10,900 nucleotides of DNA from Asaia bogorensis. GTDB taxonomy: Bacteria > Pseudomonadota > Alphaproteobacteria > Acetobacterales > Acetobacteraceae. The translations under genes and the position numbers were made by a program. The stretch is taken from contig CAMCZJ010000097.1 in the NCBI GenBank assembly GCA_945886995.1, forward strand, positions 1-10,900. Reading direction: 5' to 3'. The notes under the pieces were generated by a model. The model was not told the DNA's origin and searched no databases. It was given only the letters and a program-made list of their open reading frames with translations. Of the stretch, positions 6,290-10,900 are shown one piece after another; the stretch's first letter is position 1, and every line of letters begins with the position of its first letter.

Positions 6290-6305
6290 AGAATAGGCTC
6301 ATTGA

Positions 6306-7280
6306 TCAGTTCGGCTTCCATTCGCGAATGCGGCGCAGCGTGGCGGCATCCAGCGTGCGTTCCCATTCGGCGAAGGCAGGTGCCAGCGCGGTCTGGAAGG
6401 CTGATGTATCCACCTGTGTGATCACCGTCATGCCACGGCGGCGGAGTTCTTCAACGCCGCTTGCGTCATCTGCCGTTACGCGGTCCCGATTGGCCTTCTG
6501 CGCGGCGCGCGCGGCTTCCTGGAACAGGGCGCGATCAGCGGCGGAAAGCCGACCGATCATGCCTGGATTGCAGATCATGACTGATGGCGAATAGACATGG
6601 TTCGTTAGCGTCATGAATTTCTGAACCTGGTTGATGTTGTTCGCCACAATCACGGAGATCGGGTTTTCCTGACCATCCACCGTGCCCTGTTGCAGGGCAG
6701 GGATCAATTCGCTGAAGGCCATGGGCGTGGGCAGGGCACCCAGCGTTGAGAAGGCGCGCATATGCACCTGGTTTTCCATGGTGCGCACCTTAAGTCCGCG
6801 CATATCCGCCGGCGCATTCACCTCACGCCGCGAATTGGTCAAATGGCGAAAGCCATTCTCCGTCCAAATCACGCCGACCAAGCCGCGCGCGGGGAAGCGC
6901 GCCAATACGGCAGAACCGATTTCGCTATCCAGCACCCCGCGCGCATGGGCGGCATCGCGGAACAGGAAGGGCACGTCGAAAATGCGGACTTCCGGCACGA
7001 AATTCCCGACCGGACCGGTTGAGGTAAAGGTGCAATCCAGCGTGCCGATCTGCACACTTTCAATCATTTCGCGTTCATTGTCGTTGCGCTGTGTAACGAC
7101 ACGGTAGCGGCCATTCGTCAGACGCTCAAAATTTTCCTTGAAGGTGGTGGCACCAAGGCCCGTATGGCTATTGGGCGGCAGACCGTGCTGGATGGTGATT
7201 TGCGGCTGCGCCAGGGCGGGCAGGGCAAAAAGCGGCGCGGCCAATCCGGCGGCCAGCGTCATGCGACGGAAAAGGGACAT
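6306..7280 (-). CDS. dctP: TRAP transporter solute-binding protein DctP
   Basis: This is the periplasmic receptor of the TRAP system. The 324-residue precursor has a Sec signal peptide at about 1-24 (positive SLFRRM, hydrophobic core, cleavage after ALPALA). Family markers include IGTLDCTFTSTGPVGNFVPEVRIFD-type sequence around 78-102, and GLKVRTMENQVHMRAFSTLG (162-181), where Arg166 fits the conserved arginine that pins the substrate carboxylate. Then come PMAFSELIPALQQGTVDGQE (186-205), the best conserved block. The start is ATG 7280, set by AAGGAG six bases upstream (7291-7286) and by the signal peptide; the frame is open further upstream but would bury the signal. An organic acid ligand is expected from the arginine. 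The exact compound is unknown. Confidence 0.95.
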   Translation of the reverse strand: MSLFRRMTLAAGLAAPLFALPALAQPQITIQHGLPPNSHTGLGATTFKENFERLTNGRYRVVTQRNDNEREMIESVQIGTLDCTFTSTGPVGNFVPEVRIFDVPFLFRDAAHARGVLDSEIGSAVLARFPARGLVGVIWTENGFRHLTNSRREVNAPADMRGLKVRTMENQVHMRAFSTLGALPTPMAFSELIPALQQGTVDGQENPISVIVANNINQVQKFMTLTNHVYSPSVMICNPGMIGRLSAADRALFQEAARAAQKANRDRVTADDASGVEELRRRGMTVITQVDTSAFQTALAPAFAEWERTLDAATLRRIREWKPN

Positions 7281-7346
7281 GATTTCTCCTTGTGTTTTGG
7301 TTGGTTGTTTGCAAGTTCTGGGCTTTCCGCGAGGCGCAAAACCCAA

Positions 7347-8327
7347 TCAGTCAATCTTGATACCGCTGTCGCGCGCCACCTGGCCCCAGCGTTCCGCATC
7401 ACGGTCAAGCCAAGGCTGCAATTCAGCGGAAGGGATAATCAGCGGTTCGGTATGGTGCCCGCGCAGCCGGTTCAACATCGCCTCATCCATCGCCTTGTTG
7501 AAGGCGTCCTGCAAGCGCGCCAGGATCGGGGCGGGGACGCGGGATTGCGTGAACACGCCGTTCCACACACTTAAATGATACCCGGCGACCCCTTCTTCCT
7601 GCAGCGTCGGCGTATTGGGCAGGCTGCCAATGCGCCGGTCCATCGTGACGGCAAGGCCCTTCATGGACCCCTGCAGAATATGCGGCGCGGAAGTGGCGGA
7701 AGCATCAAATAACAGGTCCAGATCGCCGGCCAGCATCGCCGCAATTGCCGGGGCCGAACCGCGATACGGCACATGAACAAATTCAACACCCGCGAGCTTT
7801 TCCAACATCACCAGGGAAAGATGCGCCGAAGACCCATTGCCCACGGTGCCAAACAGCATTTTGCCTTTCTCAGCCTTGGCCCGCGCAATAGCTTCGCGCG
7901 AATTGGCCGGGTTGTAGCGGCGTGGCAGGCAGGACATGACATTGGGCATATCCGCCATCATGCCCACACCGACAAAAGCCCTGCGTGGGTCAAAGCGCGG
8001 ATCGGGGTAGAGGATCGGGTTCACCCCCTGCGTCGCCATTGTGCCAAGGAAAAGCGTGTAACCATCGGGCTCGGCTTGGGCAGCAGCCATGGCGCCAATA
8101 TTGCCGCCCGCGCCAGCGCGGTTTTCCACCACAACGGGCTGGCCCAAATGCCGCGCCATGGCTTCGGCAGCCAGCCGGCCCATAATGTCCGTCACGCCAC
8201 CTGGCGGATAGGGCACGATGATGCGCAGCGGCTTGTTCGGAAAGGCGCCCTGGGCGTGAACAGCAGGCGCGGCCAGCAGGCCAGCGGAAAGCGCCAAAGC
8301 GGCGCGGCGGGTGAAATGCGGCATCAT
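7347..8327 (-). CDS. Bug/TctC-family tripartite tricarboxylate transporter substrate-binding protein
   Basis: Bug proteins are periplasmic receptors, many for carboxylates, of which only a few work with TctAB permeases. The 326-residue precursor has a signal peptide with a twin-arginine-like TRRAALAL (residues 6-13) and a likely cleavage after PAVHA (25). Diagnostic family blocks are LRIIVPYPPGGVTDIMGR (34-51) and PVVVENRAGAGGNIG (64-78). Later come FGTVGNGSSAHLS and VEFVHVPYRGSAPAI, which line the ligand cleft in characterised members. Two ATG codons stand in tandem (8327 and 8324). GGGAGG (8336-8331) is only 3 bases from the first and 6 from the second, so the second may be used. No tctA or tctB is present, so this is an orphan receptor located between an LctP carrier and a TRAP system. 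Confidence 0.94.
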   Translation of the reverse strand: MMPHFTRRAALALSAGLLAAPAVHAQGAFPNKPLRIIVPYPPGGVTDIMGRLAAEAMARHLGQPVVVENRAGAGGNIGAMAAAQAEPDGYTLFLGTMATQGVNPILYPDPRFDPRRAFVGVGMMADMPNVMSCLPRRYNPANSREAIARAKAEKGKMLFGTVGNGSSAHLSLVMLEKLAGVEFVHVPYRGSAPAIAAMLAGDLDLLFDASATSAPHILQGSMKGLAVTMDRRIGSLPNTPTLQEEGVAGYHLSVWNGVFTQSRVPAPILARLQDAFNKAMDEAMLNRLRGHHTEPLIIPSAELQPWLDRDAERWGQVARDSGIKID

Positions 8328-8386
8328 CGGCCTCCCTTAAGTTTCTTGCCCCCAAACTGTGCGGCCTTGGCGGCGGATGCAAGCCC

Positions 8387-9790
8387 TCACCCCATAAAGG
8401 CCATCGCCCCCCAGCCAATCACCAGCACTGCCGCAAGGGATGGCCATAGCAACCGCCATAGCGTCACAGGTTTGGTGCCATCGGCCAGCAAGCCGCAAAT
8501 CAGTGCGGTCACGGCGAAGGACATGCCCGCGCCCGCCGCGCCGGCGAAATTATGCACCCCGGGTGCCAGCACGGGCGGCAGCCCCGCAGCCAGGCCCAAC
8601 TTGTATTGCACCGGCATCAGCGCTGCGTTTGAACCGACATTGGTGCCGGTCACGATACCCGCCATCAGCCCAAGCGGTGGCACGGCATAAGGCGCCAGCG
8701 GGCCAAGCGCCGCCGCGGCTTCCCGCGCCAAAGCTCCGGTGGCGCCGCTTTCGCCCATCCAGCGCGCCAGCAGCACGTAAAGCAGCATGATCAGCGCAGG
8801 CCGCGCGCCACGGCTGAAGGCGCCATTCGCCAGCGTCACCGCACCCGTCCGGCGCGCCAAAAGCGCCAGCGCCACCGCGCCCAGCACCAGCGACACATGG
8901 GTGATCGGAAAGGCCGGCAAATTCGCAAAAGGCTGCCAGCTGGGCGGGTTTGGCACGGCGCGCGCCAGCAGCAAGGCCAGGGTCAGAAAGGCGTAAGGCG
9001 CAAGCCGCGCCGCGGCCCGGCGCCAAGCCGCAGCATCACGCGGCGGATCAAGCCGCCAAAGGGCGAAAATCAGCGGCAGGCCGGTGGCGATAATCCCCAC
9101 CACCTCAAAGGGGAGCAGCCGATGGCAGACCACCAGTAGCAATGCCACCGCAGCCAAAAAGGCCATTTGCGCCCATTTTTCCGCTGCCGGCACCGCAAGC
9201 CCCGCAGCGGCGCAAAGCCGCCAAAGCACCGGCCCCAGCGCCAGGACCCAAATCGCGCTTGGCAGGGCTGTGACGCGCGCCACATCCTGCGCCGGTAGGC
9301 CGATCAGCGCCGCGCCCAGCAGGGTGCCGGGGCCAAGCCCGCCCCAGGGGATAAGGCAAAGCGCGAGCAGCGCCATGGCCCCCGCCGGGGCGCCACGGAT
9401 GCCCATGCCGCGCAAGGCGGCCAGGGCAAATAGCGCCCCGACCGCGAAGCCGGTGACGCTTTCCATGAAGCAGCCCAGCAGCAGTGTCGCCACGAAAACC
9501 CGCCGCGGCGTGGCGGGCGATTGATCCTTCGCGCCCTCGGCGCCTGATACCGCAGCGTGGAACAATAACCCCGCCAGCACGACACCCATGGGCTGCAGCG
9601 CCAGATAGGCACCGCGCAGGATTTGCTCCCCCAGAAAGTCAGGCAGGGCGATGCCGGCCGGCAGCGATACAAAAGCCGCAGGGATCGCAGCCGTGAGCGC
9701 GGCGAGCACCGCCGGCACTGGCGCCACACGCCCGGAAAACAACAGGCCGATGAGCAGGGCCAGCGGCAGCGCCTGAAGGGCGAGAATCAT
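8387..9790 (-). CDS. L-lactate permease (LctP/LldP) family transporter
   Basis: This family carries lactate, glycolate or related 2-hydroxy acids across the inner membrane with protons. The 467 residues are shorter than the roughly 550 of E. coli LldP but within the range of diverged members. The sequence is almost entirely hydrophobic, with about 12 or more spans. CFMESVTGFAVGALFAL (107-123) matches the ExxTGFG-type motif of LctP. GTNVGSNAALMPVQ (382-395) matches the late conserved GxxTGSN region. PGTLLGAALIGLP and PGVHNFAGAAGAGMS are also typical. The ATG at 9790 lies six bases after the stop of the hydrolase gene upstream, and no good Shine-Dalgarno site is seen, so coupled translation is likely. 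The GGCTTC/GAAGCC inverted repeat (9793-9806) spans that stop codon. The specificity is inferred only from family, and some diverged members are unassigned. Confidence 0.85.
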   Translation of the reverse strand: MILALQALPLALLIGLLFSGRVAPVPAVLAALTAAIPAAFVSLPAGIALPDFLGEQILRGAYLALQPMGVVLAGLLFHAAVSGAEGAKDQSPATPRRVFVATLLLGCFMESVTGFAVGALFALAALRGMGIRGAPAGAMALLALCLIPWGGLGPGTLLGAALIGLPAQDVARVTALPSAIWVLALGPVLWRLCAAAGLAVPAAEKWAQMAFLAAVALLLVVCHRLLPFEVVGIIATGLPLIFALWRLDPPRDAAAWRRAAARLAPYAFLTLALLLARAVPNPPSWQPFANLPAFPITHVSLVLGAVALALLARRTGAVTLANGAFSRGARPALIMLLYVLLARWMGESGATGALAREAAAALGPLAPYAVPPLGLMAGIVTGTNVGSNAALMPVQYKLGLAAGLPPVLAPGVHNFAGAAGAGMSFAVTALICGLLADGTKPVTLWRLLWPSLAAVLVIGWGAMAFMG

Positions 9791-9796
9791 GCGGCT

Positions 9797-10780
9797 TCAG
9801 GAAGCCAGCGTGAAAGTTTTGCCCACAGCGGCGGGCACCACCATCGCCTCCCCATAGGCGCGTTCCAGCGCATTCACGGCGCGCCAGCCCGTGCAATGCG
9901 CGGGGAAAAGATAGGTCAGGCCAAAGCTGCCCAAATCCCGCACGGTTTCCGGGATGACGCGTTCATTGATGCCGGAGAGATGAAACCCACCCATCGCGGC
10001 ATAAAGCGGCACATCAGGAAAGCGCCGCCGCGCCGCATGCAGCACATTCACAATCCCGGTGTGGGAGCAGGCGGAAAACACAATCAACCCCTTGCCGCGC
10101 AAATGCACCGCCATGAAGCGTTCATCCCCCAGCCATTCATCGGGTTGCCAGGGGGAGTTTTCATCATCGCGCGCCACCTGGCCGGGCAGGCCGGTCTCAT
10201 AAGCCGTGGTGCGCGGAATCTCGCCACTCACGTAGAATCCATCGGCGATGATGTGTTCGTCGCGCACCACCATGGGCGCGGCACCCATCGCCGCCCAGCC
10301 TTCTGGCGGTGGTACCAGGTCCATCGGGAAAACACCGCCATCGGGCTGGCGGCTGCCGCGTTCGCGAAACATCCCGGGGTGAAGGTAAAGTGGCACGGCG
10401 CGCGCGCCATTGGCCGCGCGGGTCATTTCAATCGCCTTCGGCAAGCCGCCGGCATGATCCCAATGGCCGTGGGAGAGCACCATGGCCTCGATCGCGGCGA
10501 AATCCACGCCAAGCCGCGTGCCATTGCGTTCCACCGCGTAATCCACCGGGCCGCCATCAAACAAAACAGTGCGGGATGTGCCGCCTACTTCGGCGCGGAC
10601 CACCAGCGAAAGCCCGTGATTGGCACAACAAAGCGCACCGCCCATGGTGCGCTTCATGCCCTGGCGTTGCAGGCGCACCCATTCGCGCGTCACGAAACTC
10701 GGCGTAGAGGAAAGACTATCGGTGACATTATCAACAAGAACGGTGATTTCAATCCGTTCTGCGGCCATTGGTTCCGCCAT
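9797..10780 (-). CDS. Metallo-beta-lactamase-fold hydrolase (COG1237 / dihydropterin-ribofuranosyl-aminobenzene phosphate synthase-like)
   Basis: This is a 327-residue soluble protein of the metallo-beta-lactamase superfamily with no signal peptide. The metal motif HxHxDH is SHGHWDHAGG, with His104, His106, Asp108 and His109. Further likely metal ligands are His240 (SACSHTG), His267 (GGFHLSG) and His295 (AHCTGW). The early NHGLSLVV (54-61) and FDGGP (74-78), together with ACSHTGIVNVL and MGGFHLSG, place it in the COG1237 group. That group includes an archaeal enzyme related to methanopterin synthesis and many bacterial proteins of unknown substrate. ATG 10780 is supported by GGAGG (10790-10786). 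The gene is 12 bases after the EamA gene and 6 before the LctP gene, so it belongs to the transporter run. It may hydrolyse an ester or lactone of the imported compound, which is only inference. Confidence 0.9.
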   Translation of the reverse strand: MAEPMAAERIEITVLVDNVTDSLSSTPSFVTREWVRLQRQGMKRTMGGALCCANHGLSLVVRAEVGGTSRTVLFDGGPVDYAVERNGTRLGVDFAAIEAMVLSHGHWDHAGGLPKAIEMTRAANGARAVPLYLHPGMFRERGSRQPDGGVFPMDLVPPPEGWAAMGAAPMVVRDEHIIADGFYVSGEIPRTTAYETGLPGQVARDDENSPWQPDEWLGDERFMAVHLRGKGLIVFSACSHTGIVNVLHAARRRFPDVPLYAAMGGFHLSGINERVIPETVRDLGSFGLTYLFPAHCTGWRAVNALERAYGEAMVVPAAVGKTFTLAS

Positions 10781-10792
10781 GGTTTCCTCCGC

Positions 10793-10900
10793 TCAATTTT
10801 TTCTGCGCGTCTCGGCAATGGTGATCAGCAGCGCGCCGGACAGGATGATCCCTCCGCCAAGCCAGGTCCAGGGATCGGGGACTTCGCCGAAGAAAATCCA
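10793..10900 (-). CDS. DMT/EamA-family transporter, C-terminal end only (5' part outside window)
   Basis: Translating the minus strand from 10900 gives 35 residues, WIFFGEVPDPWTWLG then GGIILSGALLITIAETRRKN and TGA (10795-10793). The pattern FFGExP(D/S)xWTWLGGxxIxxG, a last membrane helix, and a short basic tail is characteristic of the final helix of EamA-type drug/metabolite transporters. The gene ends 12 bases before the hydrolase start on the same strand, so it is probably the preceding gene of the run. Nothing can be said about substrate from this fragment, which is too short for a firm call. Confidence 0.7.
   Translation of the reverse strand, partial: WIFFGEVPDPWTWLGGGIILSGALLITIAETRRKN

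Noticed and set aside
7773..8690. 305-codon open frame on the plus strand
   Set aside because: It runs antisense across the Bug receptor and the LctP gene, crossing a gene boundary, with low-complexity basic composition. The minus-strand genes are strongly supported.
9793..9806. GGCTTC AG GAAGCC inverted repeat at the hydrolase–LctP junction
   Set aside because: The loop is too small and the stem too short to claim a regulatory role; it also lies largely within coding sequence.
1..10900. Search for CRISPR arrays, insertion sequence ends and long direct repeats
   Set aside because: No regularly spaced repeats, transposase-like proteins or terminal inverted repeats were recognised by eye.

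Overview
The window looks like chromosomal DNA of a high-GC alphaproteobacterium, most likely Rhodospirillales/Acetobacteraceae (Roseomonas-like). This rests on the style of the EF-Tu and NusG proteins, the tuf–tRNA-Trp–secE–nusG order, and the presence of a Bug/TctC-type binding protein beside a TRAP transporter. The taxon is inferred; no 16S or other marker is present.

Left part (1–1830, plus strand): housekeeping genes. The 3' two-thirds of tuf (EF-Tu) is followed by a complete tRNA-Trp with encoded CCA, secE (TTG start) and nusG (GTG start, strong Shine-Dalgarno). A strong 9-bp hairpin closes this block. The ribosomal protein genes rplK/rplA that usually follow nusG are absent.

Middle part (1832–3699): a plus-strand gene for a protein with a photolyase/cryptochrome FAD-binding domain. 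It lacks the usual N-terminal antenna domain but carries a Rossmann-like region at its C-terminus. It converges, with a 3-bp gap, on a minus-strand lipoprotein gene. That gene sits in a stretch of clearly lower GC and is interrupted by one in-frame TAA. A good sigma70-like promoter candidate lies upstream of it.

Right part (3700–10900, minus strand): a compact run of eight genes, read from right to left. The order is DMT/EamA transporter (3' end only), a metallo-beta-lactamase-fold hydrolase of the COG1237 type, a lactate-permease (LctP) family carrier, an orphan Bug/TctC periplasmic binding protein, a full TRAP transporter (dctP, dctQ, dctM), and an AlkA-type HhH-GPD DNA glycosylase. Gaps are 12, 6, 59, 66 and 91 bp, followed by two 4-base ATGA overlaps, so much or all of it could be one transcript. 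Two perfect hairpins lie between dctP and dctQ and may make binding protein mRNA more abundant than membrane-subunit mRNA. The set points to uptake of organic acids (substrate unknown). The glycosylase appears to ride on this transcript by translational coupling.

No mobile element, CRISPR array or clear phage gene was seen. The least ordinary items are the photolyase-like protein with apparently swapped domain order, the interrupted lipoprotein gene in a low-GC patch, and the mixed-family transporter cluster ending in a DNA-repair gene.
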